64,000 bases of DNA, from NCBI RefSeq assembly GCF_021216675.1, contig NZ_CP086120.1, forward strand, positions 3,656,501-3,720,500, given 5' to 3'. The stretch is from Streptomyces gobiensis (GTDB lineage Bacteria; Actinomycetota; Actinomycetes; Streptomycetales; Streptomycetaceae). The notes under the pieces were generated by a model. That model saw nothing but the letters and a program-made list of their open reading frames with translations, had not been told where the DNA came from and made no database searches. Every line of letters begins with the position of its first letter. Position 1 is the stretch's first letter. The translations under genes were made by a program, and so were the position numbers. This document shows positions 25,741-34,104 of the stretch, in pieces.

Positions 25741-26162
25741 CCGGTGTGCGGCTGCGCCCGTGTGGCGGGGGCTTCGTCTGGCTGCGGGGTGCTGTGGGTG
25801 GGTTTCCCCAATTCCTGCCCCTTCCCGTAATCGGGGCTTCGCCCCGGGGCCCCGGGGTGGCCGGTGCGGGCCGGTGGCCGGGTGGCGGGTTTCCCCGTAT
25901 CCCTCCCGTTTCCGGCTGTGCCGGTGTGCGGATCCATCGCGTGGCGGGGCTTCGTCTGGCTGCGGGGGTGCCGTGGGGGTTTCCCCGATCCCGCCCCTTC
26001 CCGTAATCGGGGCTTCGCCCCGGGGCCCCGGGGTTTGCCGGTGCGGGCCGGTGGGCGGGTGTTGTGCCCACCCACAGCCCCTCGCGGGGCTGCGAGTGCC
26101 CACAACAGGGGGTGGGGGTCTGGGGGCGGCAGCCCCCAGTTTCGGGGAGGGGTGGGATTGGG
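25741..26162. repeat. GC-rich dispersed-repeat block (right copy, inverted relative to 10.2-10.8 kb)
   Basis: No gene. Two minus-orientation copies of the 60-bp element lie at 25801-25860 and 25980-26035 (CCCCTTCCCGTAATCGGGGC followed by GCCCCGGGGCCCCGGGG). A plus-orientation hairpin copy lies at 26109-26162 (GGGGGCGGCAGCCCCC then AGTTTCGGGGAGGGG). Bases 26041-26106 match 10322-10387 in inverse orientation almost exactly. CGGTGTGCGGCTGC/CGGATCC spacers are also repeated. Confidence 0.8.
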
Positions 26163-26166
26163 GCGT

Positions 26167-26364
26167 TTACCAGGTGGTGGGTTCCTCGTCTTGGGGGAGA
26201 AGGATCCACAGGGCGATGTACAGGATGAACTGCGGGCCCGGCAGCAGACACGAGAGGACAAAGATCACTCGCATCGCGGTCGGTGAGATTCCGAAACGGC
26301 GAGCCAGCCCGGCGCACACACCGCCGATCATCCGGCCTTCGCGAGGGCGGGAAAGTGTGGCCAT
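26167..26364 (-). CDS. PspC-domain membrane protein
   Basis: 65 aa from ATG 26364, which has AAGGAG at the right distance; the frame extends to 26403. Short PspC domain: MIGGVCAGLARRFGISPTAMRVIF followed by one long hydrophobic segment LSCLLPGPQFILYIALWILLP. Small stand-alone PspC proteins are thought to sense or respond to membrane stress. It is next to the afsQ region. Confidence 0.9.
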   Translation of the reverse strand: MATLSRPREGRMIGGVCAGLARRFGISPTAMRVIFVLSCLLPGPQFILYIALWILLPQDEEPTTW

Positions 26365-26442
26365 GAACAACTCCTTCGCTTGACTCGAACCTCTTTCCGG
26401 CACAAATCAAACGTACGGCCTGCGGCCGCTGAAGGCCTCGGT

Positions 26443-27012
26443 CTAAGGGGCGATCTCGACCCTGGCGGTCCTCGGGGTACGACCCTGAGGCCGCTCCTTC
26501 GTACGGGCGGCGGTCCCGGTCCTCTGCGCCTGGTCCGCCCGGCGGAACCAGCCCCGTACCACGGGGTACAGCAGCAGATGAGCGAGCGCGACCCCGGTCA
26601 CATGCAGCACCACCGAATCCACGTTGGCCATCTGTCCCGGCACCGGGGAGCGCAGTGCCGCAAGGCTCAGCGAGATCAGCCCGGCCGTGAACACCGTACG
26701 GGCGAAGGATCCGAGCCGGGAACCGAGCATCCCCGACACCATGGGCAGCAGCGCACCCAGCGGGGCGAGCAGCAGCAGATCCCCGCCGATGCTCCACAGG
26801 GCCTCGCGCGGGTCACGCGCCAGATCCGCCTGGATGGTCGCGAAGAGCTCCACATTCACCGGGTCGACCCATGGCACGGCCAGTGGCCGCAGCGTCAGCC
26901 AGCCGACGAACAGCAGATATCCGGCGAACAGTGCGAGACCTGCTGCCCGGATACGGAAGGCGGCGCGGCCGCCGGGACGATGACGCTGCACGGAGGGGAG
27001 GACGTCGCGCAC
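26443..27012 (-). CDS. VanZ-like membrane protein
   Basis: About 189 aa if started at GTG 27012; the frame is open to 27111, which would overlap the upstream lipoprotein, so the start is uncertain. Four or five hydrophobic segments with the VanZ pattern: LFAGYLLFVGWLTLRPL, NVELFATIQADL, LWSIGGDLLLLAPLGALLP, DSVVLHVTGVALAHLLLYP. VanZ proteins are linked to teicoplanin tolerance but their biochemistry is unclear. Same orientation as the afsQ2 and lipoprotein genes and may be cotranscribed. Confidence 0.8.
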   Translation of the reverse strand: MRDVLPSVQRHRPGGRAAFRIRAAGLALFAGYLLFVGWLTLRPLAVPWVDPVNVELFATIQADLARDPREALWSIGGDLLLLAPLGALLPMVSGMLGSRLGSFARTVFTAGLISLSLAALRSPVPGQMANVDSVVLHVTGVALAHLLLYPVVRGWFRRADQAQRTGTAARTKERPQGRTPRTARVEIAP

Positions 27013-27046
27013 CGGCGGTGCGGTTCCGTAACTTCCCTGGACGTCA

Positions 27047-27688
27047 CTAGAACGGCACCCCGGCCGTCTCGGCCGCCTCGGTAGTGGTGCGCAGGGCGGT
27101 GCCGCACTCATAGAGCCGCAGCGATGTGGCGTCCTCGTCCGCGGGGCCGCCGAGCAGCACCTGGCGGTTCATATCGGCGAGCCGCGTCCCGGCGTAGCTG
27201 CATACGATCTGTGCGAGAGCGAAGGACGGCAGCCGGTCCGGCTGCTGGCTCAGCCGCAGCGCGCTCTTGTCGTCGCCCTCGGCGGGCTCGCTCACCCGCA
27301 GACCGTCCGGCACGGCGGTGATGAACCCCGCCTTCCGCTCCTCCTCACCGGGCTCGCGCCGCAACTCGTCGAGGAGCTTACGGGCCACCGTCAGCCGGGC
27401 CCGGGCGGAGTCGCTCCGGGGCAGCTCCACACGCCGTTCCACATCGACGACGCGCGAGCTGCACACCAGTGAGATCCGCACCTCCACCGCACCTGTGGTC
27501 TCCCCGGTCTCCCCGTTCGGCTCGGGCTGCCCGGGCTGCCTGGTTTCCGTATCCCCGCCACGCACCGCGCACGCCACCCGCGACGGTGCCGGCCCGGCGT
27601 CCACCGGCAGGCTGGTGGGCCGGATCCCGCATCCGGCAAGGGCGGCCACGGCGAGCGCGGTGGCCACCGTCATACGGGCAGTGGTCAC
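27047..27688 (-). CDS. Lipoprotein of the afsQ operon
   Basis: 213 aa, GTG start overlapping the afsQ2 stop by four bases (GTGA). Lipobox LAGC at Cys20. The mature part has no domain I know; it contains a Gln/Glu/Gly/Thr-rich variable insertion (QPGQPEPNGETGETTG) and conserved-looking ALAQIVCSYAGT. From memory its position and type match SCO4905, downstream of afsQ2 in S. coelicolor. Coupling to the sensor kinase suggests an extracytoplasmic accessory role. Confidence 0.85.
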   Translation of the reverse strand: MTTARMTVATALAVAALAGCGIRPTSLPVDAGPAPSRVACAVRGGDTETRQPGQPEPNGETGETTGAVEVRISLVCSSRVVDVERRVELPRSDSARARLTVARKLLDELRREPGEEERKAGFITAVPDGLRVSEPAEGDDKSALRLSQQPDRLPSFALAQIVCSYAGTRLADMNRQVLLGGPADEDATSLRLYECGTALRTTTEAAETAGVPF

Positions 27689-29214
27689 CGTTCTTCTTCC
27701 TCCTCGTCGGAATCGGAGTCGGCGTCGTCGTTCGGTGCCACCCGCGACGCGTCGCGGGGCAGCCGCAGGGTGAAGACCGCGCCGCCCTCCGGTGCGTTAC
27801 GGGCCGTGATCTCTCCGCCGTGGATATGGGCGTTCTCCAGGGCGATCGACAGACCGAGACCGCTGCCCTCCGAACGCGGCCGGGACGCGCTGGCCTTGTA
27901 GAAGCGGTCGAACACATGCGGCAGCACATCCTCCGGGATGCCCGGACCCTGGTCGGCGACCTCCACCGTCAGGCTGTCGTCCGCGGTCCGCACGGACACC
28001 CGCACCGGTGAGCCGCCGTGCTTGAGCGCGTTGCCGATGAGATTCGCCAGGATCACATCCAGCCGCCGTGGGTCGAGCCGCACCATGATCCCGCGGTCCG
28101 CGTCCAGCTCCACCGCGTCCAGCCAGGCGCGGGCATCGATACACGCCGTGATCTGGTCCGCGACATCCACATGGTCGAGCACCAGCCGGGCCGTCCCCGC
28201 GTCGAAGCGGGTGACCTCCATCAGGTTCTCCACCAGATCGTTGAGCCGACGGGTCTCGCTCACCACGAGCTGCACCGCGGGCGCGATCATCGGGTCGAGG
28301 TTGTCCTGCTCGTCCTCCAGCACCTCGGTCACCGCGGAGATCGCGGTCATCGGTGTCCGCAGCTCATGCGACATATCCGCGACAAAGCGCCGACTGGACT
28401 CCTCCCGGGTGCTGAGGTCGGCGACCCGCTCTTCCAGCGACTCCGCCGCCCGGTTGAACGTTCTGGACAGCTCGGCGAGCTCATCCGTCCCGGACACCTT
28501 CAGCCGGGTGTCCAGCTTGCCCTCACCCAGCCGCCGCGCCGCGTCGCCGAGCCGCTGTACGGGCCGTAGCACCGTCGAGGCCGCCGCCTGCGCCAGCAGC
28601 ACGGAGCCGATCAGCGCCAGTCCGGTGGCGATCGCCAGCGACCAGGCCAGCGAGTTGAGGTCGTCCCGCTCCGGCTCAAGGGACTTCAGCATGTACCCGG
28701 TCGGACCGTCCCCGATGACGGTGGCGCCACCCACCAGATACGGGGTGTCACCCTGGGTGATCCGCTGCCAGTAGAGGTGGTAGGGCGCCGTATTGGCGGC
28801 ATCCACCGGGCGCTCCTTGTTCACCGCCTCCTGCAGCTTCTTCGGCACCGCGGCCAGCGTGAACTTCTCACCGGAGGTCACCGCGCACGGCGCACCGTCC
28901 TCCTGCCGGTCGATGAGCACCACCTCGTAGTTCTGGGTGGTGTTCGCCATCGCCTCGGCGGCTTCCTTCAGCTGGTCGCATTCCGGCCGTGGCGGGAGGG
29001 TGCCCGCGTGATCGCCCAGCGTCTTGCGGAAGTCGTTCAACGCGGCGTTCTGCGCGCGGGTCAGCACCGCCTCACGGTTGATCCAGTACGCGATCCCCGA
29101 GGCCGCCACCGCGGCGGTCAGCGCCACCAGCGCGAAGACCACCACCAGCCGCAGCCGCAGGCTCGGCAGTATCCCGGCCAGCCAGCGCCGTACCCGGCTG
29201 GGCCGTCGGCTCAC
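27685..29214 (-). CDS. afsQ2: Sensor histidine kinase AfsQ2
   Basis: 509 aa, GTG start overlapping the afsQ1 stop (GTGA). Layout: membrane helix about 20-43, extracytoplasmic sensor about 45-185, second helix about 190-215, HAMP about 216-268, HisKA with DMSHELRTPMT (His283), HATPase with N box NLIGNALKHGG (about 391-401), G1 DQGPGIPED (421-429) and G2 GSGLGLSI (450-457). The C-terminus is an acidic Asp/Ser/Glu run. It phosphorylates AfsQ1, which in S. coelicolor controls antibiotic production and nitrogen/carbon balance. Adjacent AfsQ1 and SigQ make the assignment strong. Confidence 0.93.
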   Translation of the reverse strand: MSRRPSRVRRWLAGILPSLRLRLVVVFALVALTAAVAASGIAYWINREAVLTRAQNAALNDFRKTLGDHAGTLPPRPECDQLKEAAEAMANTTQNYEVVLIDRQEDGAPCAVTSGEKFTLAAVPKKLQEAVNKERPVDAANTAPYHLYWQRITQGDTPYLVGGATVIGDGPTGYMLKSLEPERDDLNSLAWSLAIATGLALIGSVLLAQAAASTVLRPVQRLGDAARRLGEGKLDTRLKVSGTDELAELSRTFNRAAESLEERVADLSTREESSRRFVADMSHELRTPMTAISAVTEVLEDEQDNLDPMIAPAVQLVVSETRRLNDLVENLMEVTRFDAGTARLVLDHVDVADQITACIDARAWLDAVELDADRGIMVRLDPRRLDVILANLIGNALKHGGSPVRVSVRTADDSLTVEVADQGPGIPEDVLPHVFDRFYKASASRPRSEGSGLGLSIALENAHIHGGEITARNAPEGGAVFTLRLPRDASRVAPNDDADSDSDEEEEER

Positions 29215-29888
29215 TGGGGTGTGTCCAGCCGATAACCGACCCCACGCACGGTACGGATCAGGGTCGGGGAAGAGGGCACGTCCTCGACCTTCGCGCGCAG
29301 CCGCTGGACACAGGCGTCCACCAGCCGCGAGTCACCGAGATAGTCGTGCTCCCACACCAGTCGCAGCAGCTGCTGCCGGGACAGCGCCTGACCGGGCCGT
29401 CGGCTCAGCTCCAGCAGCAACCGCAGCTCGGTGGGGGTCAGTTGCAGATCCTCGCCGTTCTTCGTCACCGTCATCGCCGAACGGTCGATGACCAGATTGC
29501 CGAACGCCGCCGCGTCATTGGACTCCCGCTCACCACGCCGCATCACCGCGCGGATGCGGGCATCGAGCACCCGGCCCTGCACGGGCTTCACCACGTAGTC
29601 GTCGGCGCCCGACTCCAGGCCCACCACCACATCGATGTCATCGCTGCGGGCGGTCAGCAGGATGATCGGCAACTGGTCCGTGCGCCGGATCCGGCGGCAG
29701 ACCTCAAAGCCGTCGATTCCGGGGAGCATCACATCCAGCACGATCAGGTCGGGGCGCTGCTCACGCAGCAGTTTGAGGCCGTCCTCGCCGGACGCGGCGG
29801 TCACCACGCGGTGGCCCTGACGGGTCAGACCCATCTCCAGGGCGGTACGGACAGCGTCATCGTCCTCGATCAGCAACAGGAAAGGCAC
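29211..29888 (-). CDS. afsQ1: Response regulator AfsQ1
   Basis: 225 aa from GTG 29888, matching the length I recall for S. coelicolor AfsQ1; an ATG three codons earlier (29897) is possible. Receiver domain with acidic IEDDD, phosphorylation site in LIVLDVMLPG (Asp52) and KPVQG lysine (Lys101); C-terminal OmpR-type winged helix (TPTELRLLLELSRRPGQALSRQQLL...VRGVGYRL). Its sequence matches AfsQ1 closely as I remember it. Divergent from sigQ, with an AfsQ1 box in between. Confidence 0.95.
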   Translation of the reverse strand: MPFLLLIEDDDAVRTALEMGLTRQGHRVVTAASGEDGLKLLREQRPDLIVLDVMLPGIDGFEVCRRIRRTDQLPIILLTARSDDIDVVVGLESGADDYVVKPVQGRVLDARIRAVMRRGERESNDAAAFGNLVIDRSAMTVTKNGEDLQLTPTELRLLLELSRRPGQALSRQQLLRLVWEHDYLGDSRLVDACVQRLRAKVEDVPSSPTLIRTVRGVGYRLDTPQ

Positions 29889-30007
29889 GCGCGCCATTCT
29901 GGCCCATCAGGCGGTACGGGGGCGAACCCCGCTACAGAGCAGAACCCCACATAACCCACCACCCACAGTAACCACAACGACTCTCGCCAACCCCGCAACC
30001 GGGTTCC

Positions 30008-30023
30008 GTGACAGCGCTGTGAC
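30008..30023. promoter_or_regulatory. AfsQ1-binding site upstream of sigQ
   Basis: GTGAC-AGCGCT-GTGAC matches exactly the GTnAC-N6-GTnAC consensus published for AfsQ1 in S. coelicolor (recalled). It is in the afsQ1-sigQ divergent region, about 87 bp before the sigQ start, and could serve both promoters. Confidence 0.8.
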
Positions 30024-30109
30024 AGTCGGGGGACCCAGTCATGAAACTGGCCGGGCAGTGTGTTGGTCACAAGGCAAGCGACGGGCTGGCTTTCCGAGGG
30101 AGGCGCGAG

Positions 30110-30901
30110 ATGACCACACTGCACGGAACCAAGACCAGCGCAGTTCTGCACACGCGTCTGCACACCACTTCGGTTCCGGTCGCCCGGAGCGCGGAGAAGT
30201 CCGGTGCTGATGGGGGCACCTCCAAGCTTGGGGGAGGGCGGGGGTGCGCTCGCGGCACCGGGCGTCAGCGCCCGGCGTATATCGCCGCGGTGACCGATGG
30301 CGCAACAACGGCGGCCCGGGGGGACCGCCAGGGGGAGGGCGCGGACAGGGACGGAAGCCGCGAGGACGCGGTCTCCGAGGCGGAGTTCACCGCCTATGTA
30401 CGTGAGCGCCGCGCCTCCCTGTACGCCACCGCCTACCACCTGACCGGTGACCGCTTCGAGGCCGAGGATCTGCTGCAGAGCGCGCTGTTCTCCACGTACC
30501 GCGCCTGGGACCGGATCAGCGACAAGGCGGCCGTCGGCGGCTACCTCCGCCGCACCATGACGAACCTGCACATCAGCGCATGGCGCCGCCGCAAGCTGAA
30601 TGAGTACCCGACCGAGGAGCTGCCCGAGGCGCCGGCCGCCGGAGAGTACGACGCGATGCGCGGCACCGAGCTGCGCGCCGTTCTCTGGCAGGCCCTCGCG
30701 CGCCTTCCCGAGCTGCAGCGCACGATGCTGGTGCTGCGCTACTACGAGGGCCGTACGGACCCGGAGATCGCCGACATCCTCAGCATCAGCGTCGGCACCG
30801 TGAAGAGCAGCATCTGGCGCTCGCTGCGCCGGCTGCGCGATGACGAGGTACTGGCCTTCGGCCGGGACCAGGAGGAGTGCTTCGGCGAGCTGGTCGCCTG
30901 A
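30110..30901 (+). CDS. sigQ: ECF sigma factor SigQ
   Basis: 263 aa from ATG 30110, preceded by GAGGGAGG; the frame extends to 30041. A low-complexity N-terminal extension of about 85 residues precedes sigma region 2 (LYATAYHLTGDRFEAEDLLQSALFSTYRAW) and region 4 (LPELQRTMLVLRYYEGRTDPEIADILSISVGTVKSSI). This is the SigE-like ECF type. Gene order next to afsQ1/afsQ2 identifies it as SigQ, which AfsQ1 activates in S. coelicolor. No anti-sigma gene is adjacent. Confidence 0.92.
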   Translation: MTTLHGTKTSAVLHTRLHTTSVPVARSAEKSGADGGTSKLGGGRGCARGTGRQRPAYIAAVTDGATTAARGDRQGEGADRDGSREDAVSEAEFTAYVRERRASLYATAYHLTGDRFEAEDLLQSALFSTYRAWDRISDKAAVGGYLRRTMTNLHISAWRRRKLNEYPTEELPEAPAAGEYDAMRGTELRAVLWQALARLPELQRTMLVLRYYEGRTDPEIADILSISVGTVKSSIWRSLRRLRDDEVLAFGRDQEECFGELVA

Positions 30902-30995
30902 CGGCCTGCCGCACGGAGCCGGGGGAGCCGGGGGAGGAAGAAAGCGGGGCAACCCGAGGGAACAGGGGATAAGGGAATAAGGGGACAACGGGGGC

Positions 30996-31040
30996 GAGAG
31001 CGGGCACGGTCGGCCGGGGGGTCTGACCGGGCCCGCTCTC
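30996..31040. terminator. Hairpin between sigQ and convergent LysR gene
   Basis: GAGAGCGGGC (30996-31005) pairs with GCCCGCTCTC (31031-31040), with an inner GGTC/GACC pair. It lies between convergent genes and can serve both. Confidence 0.75.
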
Positions 31041-31076
31041 TCATGTATGCCTGGGCTGTCACTACGGGGCCCGCCC

Positions 31077-31961
31077 CTACCGGGCCGGTTCCCGGACCGG
31101 CCCGCCCAGCCGGACGTACGTGAGGAAGGCCCGCGCGTCGCGGTCCAGCGCCCGCCGGGCGTGCGCGATGCCGACCGGCCGCAGCAACGGCTGTACGAAG
31201 GACCGTATCTCCACCCGGTTCCCAAAGGCCCGTACCGCCGTATCCCGGTACCAGATCAGCGAGCCGTGCCCGGCGCTTACGGCGGTGACCCAGGCGAGCC
31301 GTTCATCCACCTCCAGCGCGGCCATCGGGCGCACCCGGAGCCGCCCGAACATCTCCTCCAGCTCCGTACGCCGCCCGGTGCCGGGCGTCGGCAGCACCAG
31401 CGGCAGCCCGTCCAGCCGGTCGAACGGCATCGGATCCGGCAGCCTGGTCCCCGTCGGCGAGATCAGCACCACCTCGCGCTCCTGCAAGGGAAAGCTGGCC
31501 AGCTCCTTGTCCACCGGCAGATCGACCAGCGCGAGCGCGCTGTCACCGTCCCGCAGCGACTGGGCCACCGCCTCCCGGCTGTCGTACTGGACCAGCCGTA
31601 CCCGGACCCCCGGGTGCGCCTGGGTGAAGCCGGGCAGCAGCGCGGTCGCCAGGTCGATCGCGAGGGTGGGTGTCGCGGAGATGGACAGCGCGCCATGGCC
31701 ACGCGCCGGGCTGATGTCCTCAATGGCGTCGACGGCGCTCAGCACGATCCGGGTCAGCCGCACCACCCTGGCCCCCTCCGGGGTCAGCTCCACACCACGG
31801 CCGGTACGGATCAGGAGCTCCACCCCCAGATCCCGCTCCAGGGCCTGGATCGCCCTGGAGAGCGCGGGCTGGGCGACATAGACGGCGGCGGCCGCGCCGG
31901 TGATCGAGCGGCAGTCGGCCACCGCCGCGAGATAGCGCAACTGCTGCAGGGTCGGGGACAT
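31077..31961 (-). CDS. LysR-family transcriptional regulator
   Basis: 294 aa. Helix-turn-helix at 5-60 (LQQLRYLAAVADCRSITGAAAAVYVAQPALSRAIQALERDLGVELL) and a ligand-binding domain similar to the CynR/CbbR-like group (GALSISATPTLAIDLATALLPGF). No divergent partner is close: the P-loop kinase gene upstream has the same orientation with a 24-bp gap. Target not evident. Confidence 0.88.
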   Translation of the reverse strand: MSPTLQQLRYLAAVADCRSITGAAAAVYVAQPALSRAIQALERDLGVELLIRTGRGVELTPEGARVVRLTRIVLSAVDAIEDISPARGHGALSISATPTLAIDLATALLPGFTQAHPGVRVRLVQYDSREAVAQSLRDGDSALALVDLPVDKELASFPLQEREVVLISPTGTRLPDPMPFDRLDGLPLVLPTPGTGRRTELEEMFGRLRVRPMAALEVDERLAWVTAVSAGHGSLIWYRDTAVRAFGNRVEIRSFVQPLLRPVGIAHARRALDRDARAFLTYVRLGGPVREPAR

Positions 31962-31985
31962 GCGCGGAGGGTATTGCCCCGGTCG

Positions 31986-32609
31986 TCAAACCGTAAGCGC
32001 GCTGGCCTCCGCGATCCGGGCCAACGCCTCCTGTTTGCGACAGGGATAGGCACCCAGCGCGGCATGCCGCCGGACGATGGCCGGCTCCGCCCGCATCAGG
32101 CGCCAGCCCCGCCGCACCAGCACCGGTAGTGACTTACGCCCCTCCCGCACATCGCGGACCAGCCTTCGCCTGAAGGTCGTCGCCGGGCGCCCGCGCAGAC
32201 ACAGTGCGTCAGCGAGCAGCCCCAGCTCCTGGCAGCGTCCGGCGATCTCCGCGGCGAAGATCCCCTCCGCGATAAAAAGGGGCGAGCCGGCCAGCTCGAT
32301 CTCGGCCCTTCCGACCCGGGCACTGGCCGCGATGTCATACACCGGCACGGTCGTACGCCCCGTCTCGCTCAGCTCCCGCACCGCCGCCACGGCGGCCTCG
32401 GCGTCCCAGGACCCGGGGGCGTCCCAGTCCGTATCGCCTCCGCCTCCGCTGCCGCTGGCTCCGCCCGCGATCCGCGGCAGCGAGGGGTCGTCCCCTTCCT
32501 TGTAGAAGTCGTCGAGGCGCAGCACGGGCAGGCCCGTACGGGCGGCGAGCGAGGACTTCCCAGAGCCGGAGGGGCCGGTCAGCAGGATCACGCGGGCGGT
32601 GTCGTTCAC
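31986..32609 (-). CDS. Uridine-kinase-like P-loop kinase
   Basis: 207 aa. Walker A GPSGSGKSSLA (about 12-22), then LPVLRLDDFYKEGDDPSLP, the acceptor/Asp region of uridine kinase and phosphoribulokinase relatives, and FIAEGIFAAEI. A Gly-rich insert (GGASGSGGGGDTDWDAP) follows the DDFY motif. It may phosphorylate a nucleoside, which would fit the salvage genes around it, but no regulon palindrome lies upstream and substrate residues cannot be judged. Confidence 0.75.
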   Translation of the reverse strand: MNDTARVILLTGPSGSGKSSLAARTGLPVLRLDDFYKEGDDPSLPRIAGGASGSGGGGDTDWDAPGSWDAEAAVAAVRELSETGRTTVPVYDIAASARVGRAEIELAGSPLFIAEGIFAAEIAGRCQELGLLADALCLRGRPATTFRRRLVRDVREGRKSLPVLVRRGWRLMRAEPAIVRRHAALGAYPCRKQEALARIAEASALTV

Positions 32610-32733
32610 GAGACGCCATTGTCCCGCATTCAGCCGACCGGGTGACCCCCAGGGACTGGCGGCGTGACCTGCCGGGCGTGCTCAACTACTCTCCGAGTCC
32701 GCCCGATTACCTAGCGACCCTGGCAGGTGGCTC

Positions 32734-33105
32734 ATGGCCTCGCACACCCGTCACGCCCGTCACACCCGTCACGCCCGCACCGGCACCCCGAAGCTGCTGC
32801 GCGCCGGACTCGCCCTCACCGCTGCGGGCGCGGCGGTCCTCGGCGGGGCCGGTGGGGCACACGCCGACATCATCAATCTCGATGACCCCGAGACCACGGT
32901 GGGCCATGCCCTCACCCCGCTGAAGCGACTGCAGCTCCACCCGCTGGCCAACACCGGCGTGGACCCCCTCGACAATGTGGTCGGCGCCCAGATCGCCGAC
33001 TTCCAGCCGGTCACCAGCGGAGCGGCAACGGACCCCATCACCGGCGGCGGCACCCTGTCCGACCTCCCCCTCACCGCCGACGTAACCCGCCTGCTCCCCG
33101 GGTGA
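32734..33105 (+). CDS. Secreted protein with repetitive basic N-terminus
   Basis: 123 aa. The first 15 residues (MASHTRHARHTRHAR) come from a 9-bp tandem repeat (about 32743-32782); then a hydrophobic signal core LLRAGLALTAAGAAVLGGAGG and a cleavage site near AHA. The mature part is short, acidic, with LDDPETTVGHALTPLKRLQLHPLA and no cysteines; function unknown. Similar small secreted proteins are common in Streptomyces. A strong terminator follows. Confidence 0.7.
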   Translation: MASHTRHARHTRHARTGTPKLLRAGLALTAAGAAVLGGAGGAHADIINLDDPETTVGHALTPLKRLQLHPLANTGVDPLDNVVGAQIADFQPVTSGAATDPITGGGTLSDLPLTADVTRLLPG

Positions 33106-33121
33106 CCGGGGGCACGTGCGA

Positions 33122-33153
33122 GCCCCGCTCCCCGGACGGCGGGGGAGCGGGGC
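33122..33153 (+). terminator. Strong GC hairpin
   Basis: GCCCCGCTCCCC (33122-33133) pairs perfectly with GGGGAGCGGGGC (33142-33153), 17 bp after the secreted-protein stop and before the convergent half-ALDH gene. Confidence 0.8.
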
Positions 33154-33194
33154 GGTTTGTGCCGAGCACCGGCAGGACGAACGGCGTCGTAGAA

Positions 33195-33228
33195 GGAGCG
33201 CGTCAGTAGGAGGAGCGCGTCAGTAGGA
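33195..33228. repeat. 17-bp tandem duplication across a stop codon
   Basis: GGAGCGCGTCAGTAGGA occurs at 33195-33211 and 33212-33228. The second unit contains the stop (33220-33222) of the minus-strand half-ALDH gene. Confidence 0.85.
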
Positions 33229-34104
33229 CGAGCCGGAGGCGCCCAGGCTGCCTGTGGGGTGCCAGACCGTCTTGGTCTCCAGGAAGGAGAGCATCCGGTC
33301 GGTACCCGGGTCGGCGGACCAGTCCGCGGCATGGGGCCGGACAACGCGCTTGAGGTTGTCCGCTGCCGCGATCTCCAGCTCCTTGGCCAGCTCCGGCTCC
33401 GCCCCCGCGAGGTCAATCGCGTTGACGTCCTGGTGTGCGGCCAGCGGGGCGCCGAGCTCGGCGGGCTTGCCGGACAGGATGTTGACCACGCCGCCCGGGA
33501 GATCGGAGGTGGCCAGCACCTCGCCGAGGGAGAGCGCCGGGAGAGGGGACTTCCGGCTGGGGACCACCACGGCGGTGTTGCCGGTGACGATCGCCGGGGC
33601 GATGACGGAGACCAGACCGAGGAAGGACGAGTCCTGGGGGGCCAGGACGGCGACCACGCCGGTGGGCTCCGGGGTGGAGAGGTTGAAGAACGGGCCCGCC
33701 ACCGGGTTGGCGCCGCCCGCCACCTGGGCAATCTTGTCGGACCAGCCCGCGTACCAGACCCAGCGGTCAATGGCCGCGTCCACCTGGGCGGTCGCCTTGG
33801 GCTTGGACAGCCCTTCCGCGTCGGCCACTTCGGCGATGAACTGGTCGCGGCGGCCCTCCAGCATCTCGGCGACGCGGTAGAGGATCTGGCCACGGTTGTA
33901 GGCGGTGGCGCCCGCCCAGCCGCCGAAGGCCTTACGCGCGGCGACAACCGCGTCGCGGGCGTCCTTACGGGACGACAGGGGAGCGTTCGCCAGCCAGTTG
34001 CCCTTGGAGTCGGTCACCTCGTACACCCGCCCGCTCTCGGAACGGGGGAACTTGCCCCCGATGAAGAGTTTGTAGGTCTTCAGGACGCTGAGTCGGTCAG
34101 ACAT
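33220..34104 (-). CDS. Half-length aldehyde-dehydrogenase-like protein without any cysteine
   Basis: 294 aa against about 480 for a full ALDH. It covers the N-terminal and NAD-binding parts (YKLFIGGKFPRSESGRVYEV, GVVAVLAPQDSSFLGLVSVIAPAIVTGNTAVVVPS) but the FTGS motif is replaced (AIDLAGAE), and there is no cysteine in the whole protein, so no catalytic Cys. It ends in an unusual GSLGASGSSY. Its start overlaps the full ALDH stop by 8 bp, so the two are made together. The pair equals in order and size the catalytic and pseudo-catalytic halves of ALDH16, suggesting a structural partner subunit. Confidence 0.85.
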   Translation of the reverse strand: MSDRLSVLKTYKLFIGGKFPRSESGRVYEVTDSKGNWLANAPLSSRKDARDAVVAARKAFGGWAGATAYNRGQILYRVAEMLEGRRDQFIAEVADAEGLSKPKATAQVDAAIDRWVWYAGWSDKIAQVAGGANPVAGPFFNLSTPEPTGVVAVLAPQDSSFLGLVSVIAPAIVTGNTAVVVPSRKSPLPALSLGEVLATSDLPGGVVNILSGKPAELGAPLAAHQDVNAIDLAGAEPELAKELEIAAADNLKRVVRPHAADWSADPGTDRMLSFLETKTVWHPTGSLGASGSSY

